Shown here: positions 25,366 to 37,900 of the stretch, piece after piece
Numbering within the stretch: the stretch's first letter is position 1
How the letters are laid out: every line of letters begins with the position of its first letter
Notes under the pieces: model-generated
Told to the model about the DNA's origin: nothing
What the model saw: the letters and a program-made list of their open reading frames with translations, nothing else
The model's database searches: none
Program-made: the position numbers and the translations under genes
Source: Styela clava
Taxonomy: Eukaryota; Chordata; Ascidiacea; Stolidobranchia; Styelidae
Reading direction: 5' to 3'
Assembly: GCF_964204865.1 (NCBI RefSeq)
Contig: NC_135262.1
Coordinates: 17,165,650 to 17,229,649 of the forward strand
Length of the DNA stretch: 64,000 bases

Positions 25366-27033
25366 CGTACCGTTCAACACTTTCGTTTGGGGTAAAAACG
25401 AAGATCGTACACAGGGCATAAACATTGCGAAGACGGTGAAAAATAACACTGTACGAACTGGAATAAAGTGGGGGTGATACAACTCTATGCAACTGCCTTA
25501 CGCTTGCTATTCCTCGTCCAATTCCAAATAACATACATCTACACAGATTTGACTATCAATACATGCGTTTATAGTTTATTTAGATGGCGATTCGCTGTAA
25601 AAGGCCGTTAAAACGTATACGTAGCCCCTAACGAATAACTCCTGTGCCTGTTAATTCATTTGAATCGCGCTCTTTCACTACAACAATGGGTAACTCGAGC
25701 TCAATTTCAGAATTCAGAGACGATTACACACGCACGCGGCGACTAAACTAAATGGGCGCAGTAATTGAGCATTTTGTGATAATGTAACGATATAGAAATA
25801 CGCGATTGTGAAGCCAGCTATCATTAGGGAGGACGGTGTAGCCTAGTATAGGTATAGTATATCCAGTGCAGTTAATAAACTACAAATATCAACGTCTTGT
25901 TAATAAAACACGAGTATATAATACAATAATATATATATCAAAATGATTAAGAGTCCAACGCAAATACTGAGTTACAAGAACGTGATAAAAGCAATAAACC
26001 GCCTTAAGCATTTATTATTTTGCCAACAGAAACAAACATGTATGGAATCGAGAGTAACTCGCTTCCACTAAAACTAAATTAAGGTACGTTTAACTCAGGT
26101 AGTTTTTGCAGGCCAAATGAACACTAACCATGCGTAACGAAATCCATTTGTCGCCTGACTGAGAGCAGATAGTTTCATATAAAACAGCCTTGCGCATGTT
26201 AGTATGAGACCGCGGATTCTGCCTGTCTTTCAAATGTAATCGTATTTTGGAGAATTGAAAAAATTGTCCAAGCCGGAAGCCTACACTGCATGATTACTCA
26301 TGGTAATGTTGGCAAGCTAGACTAAGCTAGGTAATTGATAAACAGCTGTCATTTTAGCGCAGGGATCACCAAACTTCTTTGGCCGCGGGCCAGGCATGAC
26401 TCAAACAGAGTTGAAACAGGCCGGACAAATATTTTTGTCAATGCAATACAATAAATGTCCAAAATTTGGGAAATCCATTCAATTTATTCAACTATATAAA
26501 TTCTACATTTTTGATGTCTTGAATATTAAATTCTATATATCGCAGAATATAGATCAAGAAGATCATAGCAAAATAAATATACAAGATTTTTAGACAACTA
26601 TCCCTAGGTTAGCTGTTAGCAAAAAAAATTGCTGTCATGAATATACGCATGTAAGCAGTACATAAGTTAACTTGTACTATAAGCGCAAAATGCACGTTTG
26701 ATGTTCATTTTAGCACGAAAAACGAACACAGCAACAGTTTCGCCGAAAGTATGCGCCACGAGTGCAAACTTCGCAGAAAACGTTGCGTACCGGTAAAGAA
26801 TTTTAGCCTATTTTATCACAGCTATTTCTAGACAATTTTTGATTACTGCAATTGAACTACAACTCTTCGTAAAGCAAAATGATGATTGACATACTAAAAA
26901 TTCGGAATCACCACCAAAAACTGACGAATAGCATTCAAAAATCGCATATCGCAAATGAGGTATTGTTTAAAACCACGACTGAAAATCTGTCCCAGTGACA
27001 AAAGTGTCCGAGCGGATGCGAAAGGGTCTATTG

Positions 27034-27901
27034 CAGGGGTGAGCAATCTTTTTCGGCTCGCGTGCCATAATCGACTAAATTTAACGACAAAATTCTTCCG
27101 CGTGCCGACCAAAATTAAAAACAATGCTTTGCTACTTTCAAAGCAAAAATACATAATAATAAATCTTTTAAACATGTACAGACATGTTCACTATTCAGGT
27201 AAATACGAGTCTGATTAATAGATTTGATTAATTTTATATCATTTTCTATCAGTGAGACTTCTGCTGCTGCATTACCGCTGATAGAGATTTCACGCTGGGT
27301 TTATATTTTGTATCTTTCAAAGAAATACGCGAACTACTGGTTTCATCTTTCGGCTACTCCTGTTACGAGACTTAATAAATTACATAACTGAGAACAGAGA
27401 TTCACAAATATATTTATATGAAAACATAGTTCCTCACGCAATAGTTAGTTTTCTGCACTTGTATTCCCTTCCCTAATCGCTTGTATTTCTTCCGAAATCA
27501 GTTTATAACAGTAAGTTAGCAAGCATTTCTAACCAACACGATGCACAACCTCATAAATCAAGCAAAGAAGAATACAAAGGGTGGCACAGAAGAACTATAT
27601 GTAAGAATATAGCCAAAGGGATGCTGCCCACTTCTCGACGAGAGCACACCCAGTTGTTAGGTCATAATATATTTCTTTGTGGCCATATGTCATGAAAGGA
27701 CAAAACGTTCAAATAAATAACGGATTGTTAACAAACGATATTGAATAAACGAACACCTAGTTTCATCAGATACTTCAGTCATGAAAGTTTTTATCTGTAG
27801 AAGTCAGAAGAATGATATCGTTTCCGAGGCCTCGCTCGCGTGCCGAATAAATGAGCTCGCGTGCCAAATGTGGCACGCGTGCCAGGGGTTGCCCACCCCT
27901 G
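27034..27901. mobile_element. hAT element, 868 bp, perfect 8-bp target duplication
   Basis: Starts CAGGGGTGAGCAATC and ends GGGTTGCCCACCCCTG. GTCTATTG flanks it at 27026-27033 and 27902-27909. Subterminal GCTCGCGTGCC blocks occur at both ends. No transposase is visible. Confidence 0.88.
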
Positions 27902-28831
27902 GTCTATTGTTACGTCAGTTTTTGCATCTAGCTGATTGGCCAATGTTACGAAATGAACAAGAAAATCGATGCTTGGAGAGGAAATACTAGACTCTAGAGC
28001 AGGGGTACGTACACAACTTGCGCCGTCGAAAATGAACTTTGTGACTCTGTCGTTGTGTATTTTAGCCGCAAAGCAAGCACAAGATAAAAATATATACAAC
28101 GCCATTATTAATAATTATATTAATTATAATTAATTAACCAGAATTTAGATGAACTACATGTGGTGTCGTTGACGTGTTGGCTTCTTTGTACATCAAAAAC
28201 TTATCCTTGAGTTAAAAATAACTCATAAAAAGACATTGACCTCACTGACAGCCGCACTGTTTATACCAAAAACTCAAGCTTATTGTAATAATTACGCATC
28301 GCTAAATATTACTTATCAAGCTACTGTTCTTTGCACTGCGTCTGCTACATTACATATCCGTACGAGACAAAGGCAAGTAATACTCAATGGGACAAAACGC
28401 GTAGTTAGTCGTTCACCAGGGAGTTGTGAATACCACCAACAAGTTTGAACTTGCTATACTTTAATTACTCAATTGTGAGAATTTATGCTGTGGGGACCTG
28501 TAGCAATGGTTGCTGAAGCCAACAAAGAAAATGTGATTCGGAGGATGTGGACAGACGCAACACGGAAAGCTACAAATCAAGTAGTGAATAATAAAGCAAT
28601 CTTAAGGTAAATGAACTGACTGGTGTTACTGGGAGAGCTGATTACTTGCTGATAAAAATGAAGTTGCAAATCAATTTAGTGCATTTTTCTGATATTGAAA
28701 GCAAATTGGTCCCTACAATTAAACCCACATCAGGAGCCTCCACGCTCACCTCTTCAACACTCGCTCATCGCACCATCAACAGATATGGAAGATTATAATG
28801 TGATAAAACCTGAAAAATGGAATGGCTGTTG

Positions 28832-31800
28832 CAGTGGCGGCGCGTGGTCATTTTGACAACCGGGGCAAGCTACTGCGGGACCAAGTCACCCCCATCTACG
28901 GGGACAGGATGAGCGCTGTAAGTTCTCCCATCATTTTATGAGTATAAAAACCATTCCATCGGTAACAACCAATCGGCAAAAACAACAATTTTTAACGATA
29001 AGAAAGTGTTTTTAAAACCGGTCCAAGTCAAGGGATTAATAAATATAGACATAGTTTATTTTGAAACCTCTTTCAAAAGGAAAGGCAATATTTACCCAGA
29101 TAAATACAATGACATATTAACAGAAACTTCGGGAAAGCAGACAAAACCTAAAATAAGGTTTAAAACGTTACTATGAAGAAAGGAAAGCTAATGCAAAGAT
29201 AAGGACATGCGTCGCTCACTCATAGATATATATGCTGCTAGACTTCTACTGCTTGAACATATGTGCAACACGCCGCGGTTTCTTGGAAGCAAAATGCTCA
29301 ATAACGCGCTGATTAAAGTCATGCATCCCAGAAATAACGTCTCTGTGAATGGATAAAACAGCCAAGGAATTTTATCTATCTTGCTTCATTGTGTTTCTGG
29401 GATACGTTTTAATACGCTTCAGCGTGCTGAATGTTCGCTCTGCGTCGGCGGAAGAAATAGGCGTCGTCAAAATGATGTCCAGAAATTTTGCAGACGCCGC
29501 AAAGGTAGTTACTAGAGTGTTATCTATGAGGAACCCATAGAGCGCGCAAGTTGATGTGATGTTCAAAAAAGTTTGATTGGTGTATATACATCGCAAATCA
29601 TTTTCCAATTTACCCACGCTTATCATGGGATAAAATTTGGAGACAGTAGCCGACAAATGGATGGGAAATTGACGTGCAAATTTTGAAAAATTTTTGGGGT
29701 TCATCAAAGAGAACGCGGCAAGGTGTTCAGTGCGCAGACGATCGCCTATTTAATTCACCAGAATGTCACAGCATTCCTTTGCAGACAAAATCAAACGCTG
29801 CGTTGTTTGCCCGCGGCATAAAGAAGCACTCCATGTGTCGTCGTATTTTATTGTTTCCCGGATACGAGATACAGCATCGCAGAAGTCTGAAATACACGAC
29901 TGCACAGACGCTCCATCCATTAGCCTTGACTGCAATGCGCCGTATAATACATCCACGTGATAGAATATTGTGGAGAAAAAAGCGAGAAAAAATGAAAACT
30001 CACCATCTTCTAGCAGACGCTTTAGACCTGCCGCCTCCCTCACAGAGCGTTCGTCCCAAACCGGAGAGCTCTGAATGCCATTGAAACACTCAATGAGCTC
30101 AGACCTAATTTCGGACACGCCCTGCACCACGCGTGATTGGAAGTTCCAACGTGTTGGTGCACAAGCTGGGAGACGGCGGCTACATATCTGGCGAAGGAGG
30201 TCAGAGCGCTTCGGCGAAACGGAAAAAAATGAAGAAAACCCCGAAACATTTGCAAAAAATATGCGGACGAGAGGTGTATCAAGACACATATTTTTAATAA
30301 CGAGGTTAAATTGGTGTGCATAACAATGTAAAGAATGCGCATGAGGAAAATCTTCTTTTATATAAACTTGAACACCATGTTTCGACCCACTCATGACTGT
30401 CGCGCCGTCATAAGTTTGAGCTATCAATTTTGACTTCGCGTTGTAAGGCTGTAACACTTCTTTCAGTACAGCCGATATCCCGCAAGCTGTGCGATCAACG
30501 ATTGGTACAAAGCTGTGAAATCTCTAGGTAGGTTTACCATCTTTCACAAACCGAAAAATCACAGCCAGTTGGGAAACGCACGTGATGTCAGTTGTCTCGT
30601 CAGACTGAATCGAAAGGGACTGGCAATTCTCAATTTCCAGAGCCAAATGTTGTAAATAACTTTTATACATTGAGTCGAGCAAATCATTTTGGATATCCTT
30701 TGATGTCCCTTTCGAAACAGTTGCGGCATCAAGATGATCTCCACCATATCCAAAAATACCCCTCTATTAGAAGAGCCAGCCCGTTCATCGTGCCCACGGA
30801 GGGACAGCTCGTGACAACCAATGAACTTCAAAACATCTATCAATCGACCGAGAACATGGCGGTTTTTTTCGACGTTTTGGTTGTGCCGACGAATAGAAAC
30901 CGCGCGTCCTTCATCCAACTGTGCTGCAATATTAACATTTCCGAATGTTCGGTATTTTACTGCATTGTCCAAATGCTCCATAGAAGATTGATGATCCCTG
31001 GCACGCTCGGAAAGATGTTTAAGATCTCTAAAACCAAATTTACACCAACGTGAGTCACGGGCGGTAGCAAAAAGTAGGCAATAAAAACAAAAAAGTGCAT
31101 TTTTGTCCTCGCTGTAACACAACCATTCGTGTTTTTTATACCAAGTTTCTGCGCAGAATGTACGCCGACGCTTTCCTCCGTCATGGGATTGTTCCAGTGA
31201 ACAATTTTTTGGTTGATAAGGCCCAAGACGTTGTACCTCTAATTTTTGTTCCAGCGGCAGCTGCGAAAACGGAGTGCGAAGTAGTGCATCAACCTTATTC
31301 ATTATGAGGTCTAAGGCTAAGAAATGCGAAGCCGGAAAGAAGTGAGGAGCTCAAAAGGAATGTGGAAAATCGAAAGCAAATGGACTAAAGGTCTCTAACT
31401 GATTTAAATATCGAAACAAGCGACAAAAACGAAGGCGAGGAAACTATCAACTCTTCAAGCAACCAACGAACGAGAAGGAATGCGTGAATATGTCAACACG
31501 TTGTTGTAAGAAACGTCGGCATTGTGTCGTCATAATTTCGGGGCTAGCCCCAATCGGCCCCGATGATTTCGTAAAAGAAACAGAAAACAAACGAGACAAA
31601 CGCGGCGAGTGGAAGTTAAAGAAAGAATACGATATACAATGAGCAACCGGGGCAAAATCGGCGTCGCCCCGTCGACGTTCGGCGAAGGCTTTGCGAGCGA
31701 AAAATGAACCATGTCGGGAGAATATGGCTAGTGTAGACAGTCTGTGCAACCGATATTGAGGTATTTTTCGAATATTTTTCATTATACCGAAAAAACAACC

Positions 31801-31832
31801 GGGGCATTGCCCCTATTGACGCGCCGCCACTG
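28832..31832 (-). mobile_element. hAT transposon of about 3.0 kb with a degenerate transposase
   Basis: Ends CAGTGGCGGCGCGT and ACGCGCCGCCACTG are 14-bp perfect inverted repeats, followed by shared subterminal CAACCGGGGCA blocks. The flanking 8-mers (GGCTGTTG and GCATTACC) do not match, so no target duplication is preserved. It contains the transposase pseudogene and lies between the MCT-like and eIF2-beta genes. Confidence 0.85.
29246..31302 (-). pseudogene. hAT transposase pseudogene (TTF zinc finger / ZMYM1-like type)
   Basis: The N-terminal part has a TTF-type zinc-finger segment (TWYKKHEWLCYSEDKNALFC). The middle part has QTYDGATVMSG and HCYAHQFNLVIKN, typical of the RNase-H-like core. 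The C-terminal part has TTPISSADAERTFSTLKRIK, the hAT dimerisation signature. Reading is interrupted by in-frame stops near 29374, 29750 and 30528 and a frameshift near 30760 in a G/T run, so it cannot encode an active enzyme. Similar protein tails are common in invertebrate hAT copies. The 31184-31266 stretch of this gene recurs at 33619-33701. Confidence 0.9.
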
Positions 31833-32374
31833 GCATTACCACTGCATTCGGCGCGTCTCGAGGAAAAACTAATACTGTTTTAGTGAAATGTTGTGACCAA
31901 TTCTACCAAGAAATATTTCAATTTTTTCTTCACTACGGTTAAAACTCCGTACATCGAAATGCATCATGTCCATTGCAATTATCTGCCTGAGCTCGCCCTG
32001 AACGCCAGCCGGACCGCACGCACCCCTCTCCCGGCCCGTGGATATGCTTCCGCTTCTAATTCTGGCTCTCGGTCAATCAACTTTGGAAACCGCTGTATTA
32101 AAGTGTTGGTATATTTTCTAAAGTTAAAAAATGTAGCTAGACCCGATATTTCAGGAAAATTGCATATTTCTAATATGAAACTATCGAATTTTTACTACAT
32201 CATCAGAAAAAGATGTTTTCAAAGAGGCTTTCATCGTAACGGTTTCAGTAGTCAAGATGAAAATACTTTTTTGGAGAAGAAAGTCAGGCATAGATATACG
32301 CTACAGCTATGCAAGGCCGAATTGTCAGGTGAACGGTTATCTGTAGGCGCTGCAGTAGTATGTGTACCATTATG

Positions 32375-33620
32375 GAGATAACTAATTTTGTTCGCCTACT
32401 TTACATCAAGTTGTGTAAAGGGACTGAAACCCACGGGCATTGAGTATATTCACTTGGCTAACACAAACAGTCCAAAAATTCGTAATAGAACTAATATAAG
32501 GAAAATTGGAATAAAATTATGGCCTAACCCTAACCTGATACACATACCACTGGAGTACCTATCTGTAATGGATACCAATAATGTTGATTCTGTTGAACCA
32601 GGACCAGCTCTAGAAGCACAAATCTTCTTGGTATGGAAAATCTTTCGTCACCAAAGATCGCGCAGTTTACGAAATTTCTCTCATAACCTTCCAGAACAAT
32701 TGGCTTATTATTATGCCTAAAATGAGCTTCATTTATTTTTACGATTTTACCCCTTGTTCGCGAGTGGACTTGCAGGAGACACTGATAGAATCTGATATGA
32801 TCAAAGTTTATCAAAAACAGAATGCCAAAAGTGCGGTGGTGAACAAGAGAAAGCCAATGTAGTGGTATCTCATCACTCAAGAAAACTTGCACGAGTGTGA
32901 CCAATACTATTCAAAAGAAAAATCTACAGTCAAGAAAATTATAAGAAATTCTGGTCATTCTATTTTACAACTATTGATTAGATTTTAAGATCAACCGCAA
33001 GAAAAATCCTGAAAACCATCTAATATCCAAACACATATAACACAAGCTGAATCCAGGACTGCAACCAGTACTATATTTATTCATATTCACAATGTCCTTT
33101 CCCAAAAGTACATTATCAGATAGCAGAGTTCCAAACAGTAATACTGAATTTGATTGAAATTGATTTCACCACATATAGAACACCTTTATACATATGACAC
33201 AATAGTGGCACACGCTATTCAAATAGTATGATATATCTTAGTACAATCCATCTGTTAAAGATAGGGGGTACTCCCCTGACTCTCATATCTATGTCCTTAA
33301 ATCTCCCACACAAACGAGCCATTCAGCTGATGATTAGCATGAAACTAAATATACTGGCTTAAAATTACATTATGCACTGCCCAATTAAGCAAAACGCTAT
33401 TTTGCTCTCGGCCAGTTTGTACACAGCAGTTGACCCAATAATGGCAGCACTTATTGACTGATAACTGTAAAAGATTGAGAGATAATTTTTTGAAAATATA
33501 AATACAATTCTGTGTGATGCGAGTGCCAACGAACATGATAAAAATAACTGCTTTCTGAATTTTGTGACAAAGTCTTCGAAAAAGTTTACATTACTCATGT
33601 AGCCCTTGCTCTCATCCTTG
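32375..33620. repeat. Tandem duplication, copy 1 (duplicated eIF2-beta 3' end)
   Basis: 1246 bp almost identical to 33700-34945 at a constant offset of 1325 bp; I counted only three substitutions. It carries the last roughly 9 codons plus stop of eIF2-beta and its 3' flank in minus orientation, without the rest of the exon, so it is a non-functional gene tail. It also contains a short element with TAACCCTAACCTGATACACA. Confidence 0.9.
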
Positions 33621-33701
33621 GGATTGTTCCAGTGAACAATTTTTTGGTTGATAAGGCCCAAGACGTTGTACCTCTAATTTTTGTTCCAGCGGCAGCTGCG
33701 A
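33619..33701. repeat. Filler: 83-bp copy of the nearby hAT transposase gene at the duplication junction
   Basis: Matches 31184-31266 over its whole length, from TGGGATTGTTCC to GCAGCTGCGA. It sits exactly between the two 1246-bp copies, with a few bases of overlap at both edges. Confidence 0.85.
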
Positions 33702-34945
33702 GATAACTAATTTTGTTCGCCTACTTTACATCAAGTTGTGTAAAGGGACTGAAACCCACGGGCATTGAGTATATTCACTTGGCTAACACAAACAGTCCAA
33801 AAATTCGTAATAGAACTAAAATAAGGAAAATTGGAATAAAATTATGGCCTAACCCTAACCTGATACACATACCACTGGAGTACCTATCTGTAATGGATAC
33901 CAATAATGTTGATTCTGTTGAACCAGGACCAGCTCTAGAAGCACAAATCTTCTTGGTAGGGAAAATCTTTCGTCACCAAAGATCGCGCAGTTTACGAAAT
34001 TTCTCTCATAACCTTCCAGAACAATTGGCTTATTATTATGCCTAAAATGAGCTTCATTTATTTTTACGATTTTACCCCTTGTTCGCGAGTGGACTTGCAG
34101 GAGACACTGATAGAATCTGATATGATCAAAGTTTATCAAAAACAGAATGCCAAAAGTGCGGTGGTGAACAAGAGAAAGCCAATGTAGTGGTATCTCATCA
34201 CTCAAGAAAACTTGCACGAGTGTGACCAATACTATTCAAAAGAAAAATCTACAGTCAAGAAAATTATAAGAAATTCTGGTCATTCTATTTTACAACTATT
34301 GATTAGATTTTAAGATCAACCGCAAGAAAAATCCTGAAAACCATCTAATATCCAAACACATATAACACAAGCTGAATCCAGGACTGCAACCAGTACTATA
34401 TTTATTCATATTCACAATGTCCTTTCCCAAAAGTACATTATCAGATAGCAGAGTTCCAAACAGTAATACTGAATTTGATTGAAATTGATTTCACCACATA
34501 TAGAACACCTTTATACATATGACACAATAGTGGCACACGCTATTCAAATAGTATGATATATCTTAGTACAATCCATCTGTTAAAGATAGGGGGTACTCCC
34601 CTGACTCTCATATCTATGTCCTTAAATCTCCCACACAAACGAGCCATTCAGCTGATGATTAGCATGAAACTAAATATACTGGCTTAAAATTACATTATGC
34701 ACTGCCCAATTAAGCAAAACGCTATTTTGCTCTCGGCCAGTTTGTACACAGCAGTTGTCCCAATAATGGCAGCACTTATTGACTGATAACTGTAAAAGAT
34801 TGAGAGATAATTTTTTGAAAATATAAATACAATTCTGTGTGATGCGAGTGCCAACGAACATGATAAAAATAACTGCTTTCTGAATTTTGTGACAAAGTCT
34901 TCGAAAAAGTTTACATTACTCATGTAGCCCTTGCTCTCATCCTTG
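33700..34945. repeat. Tandem duplication, copy 2 (contains the genuine eIF2-beta 3' end)
   Basis: The copy in place: its right edge runs into the real last exon of eIF2-beta, and the stop codon is at 34920. The rest is the gene's 3' UTR and flank. TTTATT (minus AATAAA) motifs occur near 34400 and 34060, so the UTR could be about 520-860 nt. Confidence 0.85.
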
Positions 34946-37900
34946 CTCTTCTGCCTGTGACAGCTTGGAAACCTGATTTGATGCTTACGACGGAGCAGCG
35001 TGATTGACATACATTACATCGAAGAAAATATAATCTATCCTTTCTCTCAAGAACTGTGTCAGGTGAGCGGCAGGTATGACAAGTCACATATTCCTCTGAA
35101 AAAACGAGAGTAAGAATGTCATGTACTATTCGGATATTAATTTAAAAAAAGTCAACAACATTGGCTTAATCCAGGGGTGTGCAAGGGCGGCCTGCTGGCC
35201 ACAACCCGGCCCGCCAAACCATTTCGTGTGGCCCTTTCCAACATTCAGATTTTTCCCCATCAAGCATAAAATCTTTATCACTACTTTTCTTTGAAGCCAT
35301 GATCAACGGCAAAAAAGCAAGAAAAAGCACACAATCACAAAAATTTATTCACACATGTTATTCTGCTAACATCTTGATTCGTCGAATGGTTGAGAGGCAG
35401 ACAAAATGCACGGTTTGAGTGGTGTCATCTCACTAGGTCGTGCGCTAGTCTCAGCTCAGTTGCAGAGCTCCCAATTTCCATTTGAAGATTCCAACAAAGA
35501 TTACAAATTAAAACATACTTATGTAACTTCTCAGGACACTTTCAAGTTGTTTTTGTTGGAATCTTCCTTTTATAATGAGTTGATTGTTTCCGTCAACAGA
35601 ACCACTAAAATAAAGAGTATATTTATATAAACTTGAAAACATATCCACTCAGACTTTGAATTGATTATAGTGAAAATTGCGTCACCAAGAAGCAAGAGGA
35701 ACAGTTAGTCTGGTTGATTTATCCTGTTGCTTTGATTTATTTAACTCATTTCAAGAAATCGGAAACCCGACAGAAAATTATTTGAAAAATATCATTTGAA
35801 AGTACACTCAATGCAGTGGCATATACAATCAATAACAAATTAAACCTTTTTTCGTTCTTCAAATAATTCAGTTTTGAATGGAGTATGAATTCCAACGACA
35901 AGAAGCAAACACACTCACGACTAACAAATGGAAATAAATGCTACGAACCTCGTTCCAAGCTCAGCGAGAATAAAAGAAAGGCAATGTTTTGGTTGTCTTC
36001 GAAGGCTGTAAAAAGAAGAAAAATAGTAAAAAAATAAGCTCGAAAAATCATGAGAATACTAGAAATAATTCAAACCCGAAAATTTTATTTTTTAGAACTG
36101 CAACATTGCTCTTAGGTATACAGCGTATGAAATCGCTAAACACAGACCAACTACACATGGGCTCAAAATTTAGTAGTATGGAACACATTGATGAACAATT
36201 GCATTTCATGTGAGCATATGACTAGTTTAACTTACACTGCGCATATTTCTGTGAAGTTAATAAAAGAGGTTTTTCTTGTTCCAACACGAGCACATTGTGG
36301 GGGTCTCATTATAAATCTCTTCTTTTCACCGGCGACCATTTCTGGATTTTTTTTTCTCATGATGTCAAATACCCTTGCCAATAACTGAAATGAATAAATT
36401 AGACATTTTACACGGGATTTACAGTTAAATGAGCAAACAGATAGCCAAGTGTGCCAACTAAGTACATTTATCCATCAAATATTCATTTTTATTTACAATT
36501 CTTCTCCTGATAGAGGGACCAAGTAAGAAGATAACAGTTGACACAAGGGTACTCATATCATATATGAACAAACTTGGCTCAGACAAAAACATCAAATGAA
36601 ACCACATTTTGTGTACCACGTGTTAATTACATTAACATATTCATAATAATAAAATAACACTTTAGCATATCAATAAAGGTGTTGAAGAAAAATCTGTTAT
36701 TAACATTACTATAGATATCATGACATTTTAAATAAATTAACTGCCGCCCTCTCATCGTTATTCGGAATAGAAATACGAGTCTGCAGAAGTATTTACTCAA
36801 ACCCAACTAATTCAGCCAACGATATACATGCAATGACATAACCAGGCCAAAATGAAGATACCAGGTTAGAGTTAGCCCATGATTTTATTCGATTTTTTCT
36901 TATTTTAGTTCTATTACGAGTTCGGGGACTGTCTGTGTTAGCCAGTGAATATACCCCCTGTCCATAAGATTCAGTCCCCTTACACATCTTGATGTAAAGT
37001 AAGCGAACAAAATTAGTTACATCTATATTGCTATACACACTCCTGGAGCGCCAAAATGGAAATATAGAATGTGTGAATTAACAAACCTCTTCATATGTAT
37101 AGTCTCTATCTGTTCCTGCCCATGTTGATTCTCCTGGAGTTACATGAATTTCTTCTTGTTCTGAAATAAACAAATGAAACCCATGAAAATGTGTTAAATT
37201 ATGCATAGAACAAATTTCGACAAAAAATTGACAAAACAAATACCATTTTGTTCCTCAACTTGGTCTGCGAAAGCAACTTCTTTGCCCTTTTTCTTTTTCT
37301 TCTTATGAGTTAAATCGAGTTCTTCTTCTTCTCCGTCTTCTTTCTATGGAACAAAACGTATTATCCAATAAGAATTGAGAACAGGAATAATACTTAGAAC
37401 GGTGGACTATAAAAAGTATTCAGATATAAACTTTGTAGATAACTGATAAAAATGACATTCTATATAAATAACATTAAATTTAACTACCATACTGATGAGA
37501 TAAAAACAACCAACACATAAAGTAACTCACAATACAATTTCAATAAAGAAAATATTAAAATAATTTACTTTTTCTTGAGCTGTGCCCTCATCCCCAGCAT
37601 CACCTGCAAAATATGAATAAACAAGATATTTTAGATTTATTTATGCAGAGAGATGATAAAAATATTAAAAAAAACTTTTTCCTATAGGCACCCAAAGTTT
37701 TCACCGTAAGTTTCTACAGGTCACATAATGAAATGTATTGTTTTAATTCTGTTGGACCAAAAGTATTACATTGATGCAACATAATTTATTCATTTTTATT
37801 TACACCATTTTTATTTCACCTTTTCATCCTCGGAATAAGAGCAAACCACGAAAACAGTTTTATCGTCAATTAAAACACAATTTAAAGCACAAAATTAGTA

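Larger units (their letters stand above)
24820..28831. other. Intergenic stretch upstream of the MCT-like gene
   Basis: Apart from the elements at 25164-25365 and 27034-27901, and a single hAT end CAGGGATCACCAAAC at 26360, nothing supported. The small frame around 28483-28614 is not recognised and has no splice support. Confidence 0.45.

Noticed and set aside
30592-31053. 153-codon plus-strand open frame
   Set aside because: It is the antisense of the hAT transposase pseudogene.
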